From assembly GCA_003456855.1 (NCBI GenBank), contig DMOO01000236.1:1-14042 (forward strand): a stretch of DNA of 14,042 nucleotides, in the 5' to 3' direction. Position numbers and translations under genes: made by a program. The DNA comes from Sphaerochaeta sp. GTDB lineage: Bacteria > Spirochaetota > Spirochaetia > Sphaerochaetales > Sphaerochaetaceae. Below, piece after piece: positions 1-6,925 of this stretch (its first letter is position 1; every line of letters starts with the position of its first letter). Below the pieces are notes generated by a model that worked only from the letters and a program-made list of their open reading frames with translations, was not told the origin of the DNA and did not search any database.

Positions 1-509
1 GCCATGTGAACAACACCGGTCTTGTCTGAACGGAACTCGGTTCTTCCCTTGCGGAGTTCTGCAAGAGCGCCCTTGATGTCCATTGTGACGGTCTGTGTCT
101 TTGGGTTAGGCATAAGGCCTCTTCTACCAAGGATAGGACCGAGACGACCAACGTCCTTCATCATGTCTGGGGTTGCGACTGCTACATCGAAGTCCATCCA
201 TCCACCACGAATCTTCTCGATCAGATCTGCATCACCAACGTATGCTGCGCCGTTGTCCAAAGCTTCCTGAGCCTTGTCGCCCTTTGCGAATACGAGGATC
301 TTCTTCTCTGCTGAGAACTGATTTGGGAGAACTACCGTGTCTCTGACACTCTGGCTCTTCTTGAGCATAAGCTTGATGTGAAGCTCAACTGTCTCATCGA
401 ACTTTGCGAATGAAAGCTCCTTGACCAGTCCGGCAGCTTCAGAAATGGAGTAGACCTTAGCCTTGTCGTACTTCTTGATTGCTTCCTGATACTTCTTGCC
501 GTGCTTCAT
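1..509 (-). CDS. rplA: Ribosomal protein L1, 3' part missing
   Basis: Large-subunit protein that forms the mobile L1 stalk beside the E site and, in many bacteria, represses its own operon by binding the L11-L1 mRNA. Reading leftward from the ATG at 509 gives 169 codons beginning [10 protein letters not shown]; the frame runs off the window edge, so about 60 residues of a usual ~230 are missing. The family signature is clear: [10 protein letters not shown], then TVT, and near the edge DKTGVVHM, where L1 proteins normally continue into the conserved IGK. The start is fixed by an ATGA overlap: the rplA ATG (509-507) shares bases with the rplK TGA (508-506). The Shine-Dalgarno GGAGG lies inside the last codons of rplK, so translation is probably coupled to L11. 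Identification is close to certain. Confidence 0.97.
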   Translation of the reverse strand, partial: MKHGKKYQEAIKKYDKAKVYSISEAAGLVKELSFAKFDETVELHIKLMLKKSQSVRDTVVLPNQFSAEKKILVFAKGDKAQEALDNGAAYVGDADLIEKIRGGWMDFDVAVATPDMMKDVGRLGPILGRRGLMPNPKTQTVTMDIKGALAELRKGRTEFRSDKTGVVHM

Positions 510-937
510 TTCTCTACCTCCACGCCCATTGATCTTGCTGTTCCAGCGACGATGCGCTTTGCAGCTTCGAGGTCATTTGCGTTCAGATCAGGCATCTTGG
601 TCTTGGCGATCTCTTCAAGCTGAGCCTGAGTGAGAGTACCGACCTTCTGCTTGTTTGGAACACCACTTGCAGTCTCAAGACCCAAAGCCTTCTTGATGAG
701 AACGGCTGCTGGAGGAGTCTTCAGAATGAAAGAGAATGATCTGTCAGCATAGACTGTGATGACTACTGGGATTGTCAAGCCTGCTTCAAACTGTCTTGTC
801 TTCTCGTTGAACTGCTGGACAAACTGAGGTGCGCTTACACCATGAGGGCCAAGAGCCGGACCGATTGGTGGGGCTGGTGTAGCCTTCTGGGCCGGACACT
901 GCAACTTGATTATTGCAGTAACCTTTTTCTTTGCCAT
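506..937 (-). CDS. rplK: Ribosomal protein L11
   Basis: Large-subunit protein at the base of the GTPase-associated stalk, binding the 1070 region of 23S rRNA. The 143 residues match the normal L11 length (~141). Near the N terminus is the proline-rich segment [15 protein letters not shown], the conserved L11 linker and thiostrepton-contact region, followed by the C-terminal RNA-binding half containing [17 protein letters not shown] and ending in [17 protein letters not shown]. The start at 937 has a strong ribosome binding site (AAGGAG, about 7 bases upstream). The gene overlaps rplA by an ATGA junction. The 239-base gap on its 5' side, towards nusG, carries a candidate L1 operator, so feedback control by L1 is likely. 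Confidence 0.98.
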   Translation of the reverse strand: MAKKKVTAIIKLQCPAQKATPAPPIGPALGPHGVSAPQFVQQFNEKTRQFEAGLTIPVVITVYADRSFSFILKTPPAAVLIKKALGLETASGVPNKQKVGTLTQAQLEEIAKTKMPDLNANDLEAAKRIVAGTARSMGVEVEK

Positions 938-997
938 ATTTCTCTCCTTACGTGTGAAGCCTTGCCTGGGTTGGCGGAATGTTCAGACTTCCACGCT

Positions 998-1032
998 GGT
1001 ATTAACGCCTGTCATACGATCAGGCTCCCACC
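998..1032 (-). promoter_or_regulatory. Candidate L1-binding autoregulatory stem-loop in the rplKA leader
   Basis: On the transcribed (minus) strand the RNA reads GGUGGGAG, then a helix GCCUG/CAGGC closing a 9-base loop AUCGUAUGA, then GUUAAUACC. GGU at 1032-1030 can pair with ACC at 1000-998, leaving an asymmetric internal loop of GGGA against GUUAAU. From memory of the family, L11-L1 leaders in several phyla share a GUGGGAG...UACCA arrangement that mimics the L1 site on 23S rRNA. The position, about 60 bases before the L11 start and between nusG and rplK, is right. Sequence and fold are seen directly; L1 binding is inferred. Confidence 0.6.
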
Positions 1033-1052
1033 TTTCCGAATCCGTTTCTGCA

Positions 1053-1074
1053 GCCCTGTCCCGTGGAACAGGAC
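1053..1074 (-). promoter_or_regulatory. Hairpin in the nusG-rplK spacer
   Basis: The minus-strand RNA can form GUCCUGUUC, tetraloop CACG, GGACAGGGC: nine pairs including two G-U. No U-tract follows, so it is not an intrinsic terminator. It lies about 20 bases upstream of the L1-site candidate and could be a processing site or another part of the same leader. Function is unassigned. Confidence 0.35.
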
Positions 1075-1176
1075 CAGTGCATCCGCATCTCCGGAGAGGA
1101 GTTTTTCAAATGCAAATGGACGTATGTAACACAGATCCGACCAGCAACATCCGGTACTGGGCGGCGATGTCTTCCG

Positions 1177-1737
1177 TCAGATCTTCTCGACCTGGGAGAA
1201 TTCGATCTCAACAGGAGTCGGGCGACCGAAGATCTCGACTGAGACTCTGATTCTACCCTTCTCGTTGTTGATCTCCTCGATGACACCGGAGAATCCGGAG
1301 AACGGACCATCTGTAACCTTGACGGTCTCGCCCTCGTTGAAGCTCTGCTTGGGCCTGAATGCCTTTTCTGCCTTGATCTCACCAGTCTTCTGGAGGATGT
1401 TGTTCATCTCATCCTTGGTGAGAGGAAGCGGCTTGGCCGATCTTGATGAGGCGAGGAACCCGGTAACGCCCTGGATCTTCTTGATCTGGGAGCAATATCC
1501 CTTCCAGGAGTCGTCTTCAGGCATGTCGAGCTCGACGAGAATGTAACCAGGGAGAACCTTGTGCTTGACTTCCTTCTTCACTCCATCCTTGTTCTCGATG
1601 ACGGTCTCGAACGGGACCTTGACATCAAGGCAGACGGACGCGAAGTTGGAATCGGTCTCCATCATCCTGCGGATGAGTTTCTCGATCTTCTGCTCATAAC
1701 CTGAATATGTATGTACCGTGTACCAGCCTCTTGCCAT
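1177..1737 (-). CDS. nusG: Transcription elongation/antitermination factor NusG
   Basis: General elongation factor that binds RNA polymerase through its N-terminal NGN domain and couples it to Rho or ribosomal protein S10 through a C-terminal KOW domain. The 186 residues fit the usual ~180. The N terminus MARGWYTVHTYSGYEQKIEK is the classic NGN opening (WY.V.TYSGYE), and VLPGYILVEL is the conserved core strand. The C-terminal KOW segment reads FNEGETVKVTDGPFSGFSGV, and FGRPTPVEIEFSQVEKI is the usual C terminus. The start is preceded by AAGGAAGG, which lies in the 11 bases separating it from secE and overlaps the end of that gene. The order secE-nusG-rplK-rplA is conserved across bacteria. Confidence 0.98.
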   Translation of the reverse strand: MARGWYTVHTYSGYEQKIEKLIRRMMETDSNFASVCLDVKVPFETVIENKDGVKKEVKHKVLPGYILVELDMPEDDSWKGYCSQIKKIQGVTGFLASSRSAKPLPLTKDEMNNILQKTGEIKAEKAFRPKQSFNEGETVKVTDGPFSGFSGVIEEINNEKGRIRVSVEIFGRPTPVEIEFSQVEKI

Positions 1738-1748
1738 TGTTACCTTCC

Positions 1749-1928
1749 TTAGAAAATCAGATAAACCAACTTCAGCAGGACAAAGTCAACAAGACCAAGA
1801 AGTACGGCGAAGATGATGGTCGTGATGATGACGATCTTTGTTGAAGAGATGATTGTAGCCTTGTTCGGCCATGCAACCTTCTTCATCTCCAGACGGCATT
1901 CTTTGAAATATTTGAAAAGCTTCTTCAT
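1749..1928 (-). CDS. secE: Preprotein translocase subunit SecE
   Basis: Small single-span subunit of the SecYEG protein-conducting channel, clamping the two halves of SecY. The 59-residue product begins MKKLFKYFKECRLEMKKVAW. It carries the SecE amphipathic-helix motif E-M-K-K-V-A-W-P (residues 14-21), then PNKAT, then one hydrophobic transmembrane helix (about residues 32-57) rich in I, V and L. Short single-helix SecE proteins of about 60 residues are normal outside the gamma-proteobacteria. The ATG at 1928 has GGGAG seven bases upstream, just beyond the 3' end of tRNA-Trp, so processing of the tRNA would leave a short secE leader. It stops 11 bases before nusG. Confidence 0.95.
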   Translation of the reverse strand: MKKLFKYFKECRLEMKKVAWPNKATIISSTKIVIITTIIFAVLLGLVDFVLLKLVYLIF

Positions 1929-1953
1929 CTCAATCTCCCAAACAGAGGTTCTA

Positions 1954-2027
1954 CAGGCCAGGAGGGATTCGAACCCCCAACACCCGGTTTTGGAGACCAG
2001 TGCTCTAACCGTTGGAGCTACTGGCCT
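1954..2027 (-). tRNA. tRNA-Trp (anticodon CCA)
   Basis: A complete 74-base cloverleaf: acceptor AGGCCAG/CTGGCCT, D stem GCTC/GAGC, anticodon stem CTGGT/ACCGG around loop CTCCAAA (anticodon CCA), and T arm GGGGG-TTCGAAT-CCCTC with one G-U pair. Discriminator base is G. The 3' CCA is not encoded (TAG follows). A tRNA-Trp between rpmG and secE is a familiar bacterial arrangement; it must be cut from the mRNA. Confidence 0.96.
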
Positions 2028-2056
2028 ATATTCCTCTATTTCTTAAACCTTACGGC

Positions 2057-2233
2057 TTATTTTACCTTTGTCTCACGATGGAGTGTGTGCTTTCTCTCGA
2101 ACGGGCAGTACTTCATCAGCTCGAGCTTGTTAGGATTGTTACGGCGGTTCTTCTCTGTTGTGTAGTTCTTTCTCTTGCACTCTGTGCACTGGAGAGCGAT
2201 CTTTTCAACAGGACTCTTTTTCTTGTCTGCCAT
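2057..2233 (-). CDS. rpmG: Ribosomal protein L33
   Basis: Small large-subunit protein near the E-site tRNA. The 58 residues contain the family core: [20 protein letters not shown], then [14 protein letters not shown], and the end TLHRETKVK. Zinc-binding L33 has two CxxC pairs. Here the first pair is present (Cys16, Cys19) and Cys43 is present, but the fourth ligand position is Glu46, so the zinc ribbon looks half lost. A paralogue of the complementary type might exist elsewhere. The start at 2233 is set by a strong AAGGAG about 8 bases upstream. It lies between tRNA-Thr and tRNA-Trp in one transcription unit. Confidence 0.95.
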   Translation of the reverse strand: MADKKKSPVEKIALQCTECKRKNYTTEKNRRNNPNKLELMKYCPFERKHTLHRETKVK

Positions 2234-2245
2234 ATCTATATCTCC

Positions 2246-2266
2246 TTACGGCCCCACGGCCTGTAA
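2246..2266 (-). promoter_or_regulatory. Hairpin abutting the rpmG ribosome binding site
   Basis: The minus-strand RNA TTACAGGCC-GTGG-GGCCGTAA folds into an eight-pair stem (TTAC/GTAA and GGCC/GGCC, with one bulged A). The last stem bases GTAA run directly into the Shine-Dalgarno GGAG of rpmG. It could be a tRNA/mRNA processing signal or mild translational control. The fold is seen; the role is inferred. Confidence 0.35.
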
Positions 2267-2298
2267 TATCCATTTCACGTCATTCCCGGCCCCATTTA

Positions 2299-2371
2299 AG
2301 CCCCCGAGCGGATTTGAACCGCTGACCCCCACCTTACCATGGTGGTGCTCTACCGACTGAGCTACAAGGGC
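2299..2371 (-). tRNA. tRNA-Thr (anticodon GGT)
   Basis: A 73-base cloverleaf: acceptor GCCCTTG/CGGGGGC (two G-U pairs), D stem GCTC/GAGC, anticodon stem CCACC/GGTGG around loop ATGGTAA (anticodon GGT, reading ACC and ACU), T arm AGCGG-TTCAAAT-CCGCT, discriminator T. The CCA end is not encoded. It is the first product of the unit that continues into rpmG, tRNA-Trp, secE and nusG. Confidence 0.96.
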
Positions 2372-2401
2372 ATAGTACCAGTACGTAAACGTGCAGAATG
2401 T

Positions 2402-2431
2402 AACTTAGCAAAAAGCAATCAAGTTTGTCAA
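2402..2431 (-). promoter_or_regulatory. Promoter of the tRNA-Thr/rpmG/secE/nusG unit
   Basis: On the minus strand a perfect -35 TTGACA (2431-2426) is followed, after 18 bases, by TAAGTT (2407-2402) as a weak -10. Transcription would start about 24 bases before tRNA-Thr. An AT-rich stretch lies upstream of the -35. The pyrophosphatase gene ends about 100 bases further upstream on the same strand, and I see no clear intrinsic terminator between, so some read-through is possible. Confidence 0.6.
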
Positions 2432-2534
2432 TAACCTATCTTCTTTTTCACTTACAAGATGCATCGACCAGGAAACCGCTTTTCGCCTCCCATTTTCTAT
2501 ATTGATAAGATTAAACGCCTGTTTTCCCCGTTTT

Positions 2535-4148
2535 TCAACCCATGGCATGGAGAATTTCAGGAAGAAGCTGCTTTTTCCTCGAAAGAACCCCAGGCATGTC
2601 GAAAACATGGTCCATTATCTGCACATAGGAGAGTTTGCCCTCGAACTTACTCGGGCTTGTAAGCAGGATGCTGTTCCCGTGGAGCACGTCGGTGACCATC
2701 AGTAGAATCCATGCATAGCCTCCGGCCTTGCTCATCTCGGCAAGCTTTCCAAGGTATTTCTCCCTGTAGTCCTCAAGGTCCTTGAGGGTCGGGACCTCGC
2801 ACTGCCCCACTCCGATCTTCATGCCGTTCTCGGTATAGTTCTTGAAGTCAGAGCTTATCACAGCCTCGGCATCGCGGGTCGAAAGCGACACGCTCTTGCT
2901 GAAGAGGTCCTTCCCGAAGGCCTGGAGGTCCTCCACCCCGCACATCGAGGCAAGCTGCTCTGCACTTGTCACGTCAATGGCCGTTGTGGTCGGGGACTTC
3001 AGGACCAGCGTGTCGCAGATGACACCGGTAAGCAGGACCTTTGCAGTAAGAGAATCAGGGATAAGGCCGTTCCTCAGGAACAGCTGATGGACTATCGTGC
3101 AGGTGCTTCCAAGGGGCTCGACATCGAAGAGAATCGGAGTGTTTGTCTTTGGCGCATCCACTCTATGATGGTCAATAACCTCAACAATGTTCGATTCTTC
3201 AACGCCTCTGATGCTCTGTGAGGCCTCGTTATGGTCTACAAGGATGACATTGTACTGTGGCTTGCTCAAAAAGCAGCGCCTTGTAACGTAGCCAACCCAG
3301 CTGTCACCGTCAAAGACTGCAAGTCCACGGAGCGAAGAGGAGGCGAGCATCTCCTTCGCATCGTCGAAGAGGTCTGTTATCTGCAGCCTTCCACCCTGCT
3401 TCCCCATTATGCGGCGAACAGGCTCGGCCATTCTGAGCCTTCTCATGGCCTCCGCGGTTCCAAGCTTTGTGGTGTAGACCAGACCGTTGTAGCCCGAGAA
3501 GTCCACATCCTCCACGGATTCCGTCGCTGTGATGATTATGGCTGGGATCTGCATCTTCATCGCATGTTCCAGGTGGTCCCTTCTGAGACCCATGACAAGC
3601 ATGCTCTGCTGATTCGGCCTGACGAAGTTCTTGAAGTTCTCTATGTCGGCTGCACCTGCAATAAGATTGGCCCTGAAGGAGTCAAAGGAGCTCTTCTTAA
3701 GAACCCTTCCTGGAATCACCGATGCGATGTTCTTTATCGAGAAGTCATAGACCGGGACCGTTGCGGCGTTGTCCTTCAGAAACCATGCTGTTATGTCGTC
3801 TACGCTGAGAAGCCCGTAGAATTGCCCCTTCTCCGTCACAGGGATGACAGACGGCTGCTTCATGCTGTAGACGTTGACCAGGTTGTAGATCGGAGAGTCC
3901 GCATCAAGCACGATGTCCGGCTTGAGCATTATGTCCGACACCTTCGGATGCACATCCCTCATGTAGGGCTGCGGCTCGAAGCCTATGTAGGAGAGCTGCT
4001 TCTTGACGCTGTCTGACAGATGTCCGCATCTGACGGGTATGTATTCGCTGGACGGATCCAGGATCTTCTTCAGCTGGGCATAGGCATAGGCTGAGCAGAC
4101 GCTGTCTATGTCCGGGTTTCTATGGCCTGTAATGTATACTTTCTTCAT
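2535..4148 (-). CDS. ppaC: Mn-dependent family II inorganic pyrophosphatase with CBS and DRTGG domains
   Basis: Cytoplasmic enzyme hydrolysing pyrophosphate to two phosphates, pulling biosynthetic reactions forward. The 537 residues are much longer than the ~310 of simple family II enzymes because a regulatory insert splits the catalytic DHH domain. Metal ligands of the N-terminal part are in TGHRNPDIDS (His9, Asp13, Asp15). Residues ~65-125 and ~245-295 are CBS halves and ~135-240 a DRTGG-type segment. The catalytic domain resumes with VDHNEAS (305-310), DHH (326-328) and CDT (378-380). The DHHA2 domain ends with the phosphate-binding SRKKQ (523-527). In this family CBS domains bind AMP/ADP (inhibitory) or ATP (activating), and DRTGG-bearing members respond to diadenosine polyphosphates. 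I chose the ATG at 4148 over a TTG 12 codons upstream: it gives the canonical N terminus and a well-placed promoter. Confidence 0.93.
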   Translation of the reverse strand: MKKVYITGHRNPDIDSVCSAYAYAQLKKILDPSSEYIPVRCGHLSDSVKKQLSYIGFEPQPYMRDVHPKVSDIMLKPDIVLDADSPIYNLVNVYSMKQPSVIPVTEKGQFYGLLSVDDITAWFLKDNAATVPVYDFSIKNIASVIPGRVLKKSSFDSFRANLIAGAADIENFKNFVRPNQQSMLVMGLRRDHLEHAMKMQIPAIIITATESVEDVDFSGYNGLVYTTKLGTAEAMRRLRMAEPVRRIMGKQGGRLQITDLFDDAKEMLASSSLRGLAVFDGDSWVGYVTRRCFLSKPQYNVILVDHNEASQSIRGVEESNIVEVIDHHRVDAPKTNTPILFDVEPLGSTCTIVHQLFLRNGLIPDSLTAKVLLTGVICDTLVLKSPTTTAIDVTSAEQLASMCGVEDLQAFGKDLFSKSVSLSTRDAEAVISSDFKNYTENGMKIGVGQCEVPTLKDLEDYREKYLGKLAEMSKAGGYAWILLMVTDVLHGNSILLTSPSKFEGKLSYVQIMDHVFDMPGVLSRKKQLLPEILHAMG

Positions 4149-4155
4149 CGGATTC

Positions 4156-4184
4156 AATCTACCCCCTGCAGCAGAGCAAGTCAA
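4156..4184 (-). promoter_or_regulatory. Promoter of the pyrophosphatase gene, predicted leaderless
   Basis: Minus strand: -35 TTGACT (4184-4179), 17-base spacer, -10 TAGATT (4161-4156), then 7 bases to the ATG at 4148. Expected transcription start therefore falls at or within a base of the ATG. A run of five G sits 13 bases before the ATG, too far for normal Shine-Dalgarno use and inside the promoter spacer. Confidence 0.55.
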
Positions 4185-4188
4185 TTAC

Positions 4189-4208
4189 ATATATAGTAAT
4201 ATATAGTA
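4189..4208. repeat. Tandem 10-base AT repeat upstream of the pyrophosphatase promoter
   Basis: Two perfect adjacent copies of ATATATAGTA (plus-strand reading) start four bases upstream of the pyrophosphatase -35 box. The AT-rich composition and position resemble an UP element, or a binding site in the divergent interval shared with glgP. Confidence 0.6.
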
Positions 4209-4236
4209 AAACTAAATAAAAGGGCCGCAATAACAA

Positions 4237-4266
4237 TTGCAACTTATTTCTTTTTTTTGATATACT
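4237..4266 (+). promoter_or_regulatory. Promoter of glgP
   Basis: -35 TTGCAA (4237-4242), an 18-base spacer including a run of eight T, and -10 TATACT (4261-4266). The predicted start near 4273 leaves a leader of about 70 bases. In that leader GGCATTG (4274-4280) can pair with CAGTGCC (4310-4316) over a long loop. The ribosome binding site is a modest AGGA before the ATG at 4343. Confidence 0.55.
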
Positions 4267-4342
4267 CACTCACGGCATTGGTAAGTTCTTTTAATTTTTA
4301 GAATAAACGCAGTGCCAATTTTTTCAAAAAACAGGAACTAGA

Positions 4343-6868
4343 ATGGCCACCAAAAAGACCGAGAAGCAGGAGAACACAAGAATCTCCCATACCGCAAGCG
4401 CAATCGAGCGCGATTTCGCAGAACACCTGAAATACACACAGGACGCAGATGTCTTCCACACAACCATGCAGGGCCGCTACAACGCCCTTGCCTATTCGAT
4501 CAGAGACAGGATCATCCACCAGTGGGACGTCTCCAGAAAGACACAGAGGGCAGCAAAGGCAAAGCGCGTCTACTACCTCTCCCTTGAGTTCCTCATGGGA
4601 AGGGCAATGACCAACAACATCACCAACATGGGCCTGAACGATGAGGTCGCAGAGGCTCTGAAGGACCTTGGATACAAGTACGAGGAGATTGCAGACGTTG
4701 AGCCGGATGCAGGACTCGGAAACGGAGGTCTCGGAAGACTCGCCGCTTGTTTCCTCGACTCGATGGCAACTCTGGACATCCCTTCCTTCGGCTACGGAAT
4801 CAGATACAACTACGGAATCTTCCGCCAGCAGATCAAGGACGGCTACCAGTTCGAGCAGCCGGACAACTGGCTCAGAGACGGAAACCCATGGGAGATTGCA
4901 AGACCGGACCTCAGATACACAGTCAACTTCGGCGGAAGGGTCGAGATGATCCATGAGAACGGACGCGACAACTACAAGTGGGTCGACACCGAGAAGATCG
5001 AGGGAATGGCCTACGACACACCGATAGTCGGTTACGGCGGAAAGACCATCAACACTCTCAGACTCTGGAGCGCAAAGGCCATCGAGGACTTCAGCTTCGC
5101 AGAGTTCAACGAAGGCGACTACACCAAGGCGGTTCGCGAGAAGGTCTCAGCGGAGAACATCTCACAGGTCCTCTACCCCAACGACACCCAGTACCTTGGA
5201 AAGGTCCTCAGACTGAAGCAGCAGTACTTCTTCGTGGCTTGCTCCCTTGCAGACATCATGAGAAGATTCAAGAGCATCAGCAACAACATCAACGAGCTCC
5301 CGAAGTACGCCGCAATCCAGATGAACGACACCCATCCTTCAATCGCGGTTGCAGAGCTGATGAGAATCCTGGTCGACCAGGAAGGTCTGGACTGGGACAA
5401 GGCCTGGGACATCACACGCCAGTGCATGGGTTACACGAACCACACCCTGATGCCTGAGGCACTCGAGAAGTGGCCTGTTCCAATGATGCAGCAGCTTCTT
5501 CCAAGACACATGCAGATCATCTTCGAGATCAACGCACGCTTCATCCCGAGGGCGGCAGCCTTCTTTCCGATGGACGGAAACGCAATCTCCAAAGTCAGCA
5601 TCATCGAGGAGACAAATCCCAAGAACGTCAGGATGGCGAACCTTGCAATCATCGGAAGCCATGCGGTCAACGGCGTCGCAGCCCTGCACACAGAGCTTCT
5701 GAAGAACTCCATGTTCCCAGAGTTCAACAAGATCTACCCAGAGAAGTTCCAGAACAAGACAAACGGAATCACTCCAAGACGCTGGCTGCTCTCAGCCAAC
5801 CCGGATCTTGCCTCCCTTATCACAGAGACAATCGGCGACGAGTGGATCACCAACGCCGAGAAGCTCTCCAACCTCAGACTCTATGCAGACGACAGGGCCT
5901 TTGCCCAGAAGTTCGCCAAGATCAAGGCCGCAAACAAGGTCCGTGCAGAGAAGTTCCTGAGGAGGGACTGTGGAATCATCCTGGATCCGAACACAATCTT
6001 CGATGTCCAGGTCAAGAGAATCCACGAGTACAAGAGACAGCTCCTGAACGCCTTCAACATCGTCATGATCTACCTGAGACTGAAGAACGACGAGGCCTAC
6101 AGGGCATCCTTCCCTCCAACGACCTTCCTCTTCGGTGGAAAGAGCGCGCCTGGCTACGTCAACGCCAAGCTCTCCATCAAGTTCATCAACTCCGTGGCTG
6201 CAATGATCAACGCAGACCCACAGGTCAACAAGGTCCTGAAGGTCTTCTTCATGCCTAACTACAGGGTCACCATGGCGGAGAACATCATCCCGGCAACGAA
6301 CCTCAGCGAGCAGATCTCAACTGCAGGCCTCGAGGCTTCAGGAACCGGAAACATGAAGTTCATGCTCAACGGAGCCCTGACAATCGGAACACTCGACGGT
6401 GCAAACGTGGAGATCGAGCAGGAGGCAGGAAAGGACAACGTCTTCATCTTCGGCCACACCGAGGACCAGATCGCAGCCCTTCGCGGAAACTACGACCCGT
6501 ACGACTTCATCCTGATGGACGACGAGATCAGAGCAGCTGTCGAGCTGATCAGATCCAACTTCTTCAACATCGGTGAGCCGCACGCCTTCGACCAGCTGTT
6601 CCACGACATCTTCGACAACAAGGACAAGTACTTCATCTTCGCAGACCTGAGAATGTACGCAGACAGACACCAGGAAGCCATGAACCTCTACAGGGACAAC
6701 TTCAAGGAATTCAACAGAAAGGCCATCCTGAACGTAGCATCAAGCGGAAAGTTCTCATCTGACAGAACCATCAGAGAGTACGCGACGCAGATCTGGAACG
6801 TGGGAAGCATCCCTGTTCCACTCAACACAGATGTCGACACCTCAATCGAGGATGCAAGAAGACACTGA
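4343..6868 (+). CDS. glgP: Glycogen/maltodextrin phosphorylase (GT35)
   Basis: PLP-dependent enzyme that releases glucose-1-phosphate from the non-reducing ends of alpha-1,4-glucans using phosphate; cytoplasmic, in glycogen or maltodextrin breakdown. The 841 residues match the family (about 800-850) and cover it end to end. Signature blocks include LGNGGLGRLAACFLDS (from residue 125), YGIRYNYGIFRQ, QMNDTHPSIAVAELMR, NGITPRRWL, and the cofactor motif EASGTGNMK with PLP lysine at 672, followed by FMLNGALTIGTLDGANVEI. Codon choice is very biased (Asn nearly always AAC, Lys AAG, Ile ATC), more so than in the single-gene units downstream, which suggests high expression. It stands alone, with its own promoter and terminator and no other glg gene in view. 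Preference for glycogen over maltodextrin cannot be read from sequence alone. Confidence 0.96.
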   Translation: MATKKTEKQENTRISHTASAIERDFAEHLKYTQDADVFHTTMQGRYNALAYSIRDRIIHQWDVSRKTQRAAKAKRVYYLSLEFLMGRAMTNNITNMGLNDEVAEALKDLGYKYEEIADVEPDAGLGNGGLGRLAACFLDSMATLDIPSFGYGIRYNYGIFRQQIKDGYQFEQPDNWLRDGNPWEIARPDLRYTVNFGGRVEMIHENGRDNYKWVDTEKIEGMAYDTPIVGYGGKTINTLRLWSAKAIEDFSFAEFNEGDYTKAVREKVSAENISQVLYPNDTQYLGKVLRLKQQYFFVACSLADIMRRFKSISNNINELPKYAAIQMNDTHPSIAVAELMRILVDQEGLDWDKAWDITRQCMGYTNHTLMPEALEKWPVPMMQQLLPRHMQIIFEINARFIPRAAAFFPMDGNAISKVSIIEETNPKNVRMANLAIIGSHAVNGVAALHTELLKNSMFPEFNKIYPEKFQNKTNGITPRRWLLSANPDLASLITETIGDEWITNAEKLSNLRLYADDRAFAQKFAKIKAANKVRAEKFLRRDCGIILDPNTIFDVQVKRIHEYKRQLLNAFNIVMIYLRLKNDEAYRASFPPTTFLFGGKSAPGYVNAKLSIKFINSVAAMINADPQVNKVLKVFFMPNYRVTMAENIIPATNLSEQISTAGLEASGTGNMKFMLNGALTIGTLDGANVEIEQEAGKDNVFIFGHTEDQIAALRGNYDPYDFILMDDEIRAAVELIRSNFFNIGEPHAFDQLFHDIFDNKDKYFIFADLRMYADRHQEAMNLYRDNFKEFNRKAILNVASSGKFSSDRTIREYATQIWNVGSIPVPLNTDVDTSIEDARRH

Positions 6869-6890
6869 GAAACAGAAATGCTTTGATACA

Positions 6891-6925
6891 GGCAGCCAGG
6901 ACGCAGGTTCTGGCTGTTTTTCTTT
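6891..6925 (+). terminator. Intrinsic terminator of glgP
   Basis: The stem CAGCCAG (6893-6899) pairs with CTGGCTG (6910-6916); G-U and A-U pairs inside extend it to nine pairs around a six-base loop. TTTTT-C-TTT follows. It sits 24 bases after the glgP stop. On the minus strand the hairpin is not followed by a T run, so it would not act as an intrinsic terminator for the convergent DUF554 gene, whose stop codon overlaps its T-tract. Confidence 0.85.

Noticed and set aside
1020..1382. Minus-strand open frame spanning the nusG end and nusG-rplK spacer
   Set aside because: Arginine- and serine-rich out-of-frame reading of nusG; the spacer is better explained by leader RNA structure.
2057..2090. 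Possible frameshift at the end of rpmG
   Set aside because: Careful reading of the minus strand gives an uninterrupted frame to the canonical [11 protein letters not shown] end.
2438..2534. Terminator between the pyrophosphatase gene and the tRNA-Thr promoter
   Set aside because: Only a weak five-pair AAACG/CGTTT with an 11-base loop and no T tract was found.
3231..4016. Plus-strand open frame of 261 codons opposite the pyrophosphatase
   Set aside because: Antisense shadow of a complete catalytic and regulatory enzyme; no family features and no ribosome binding site of note.
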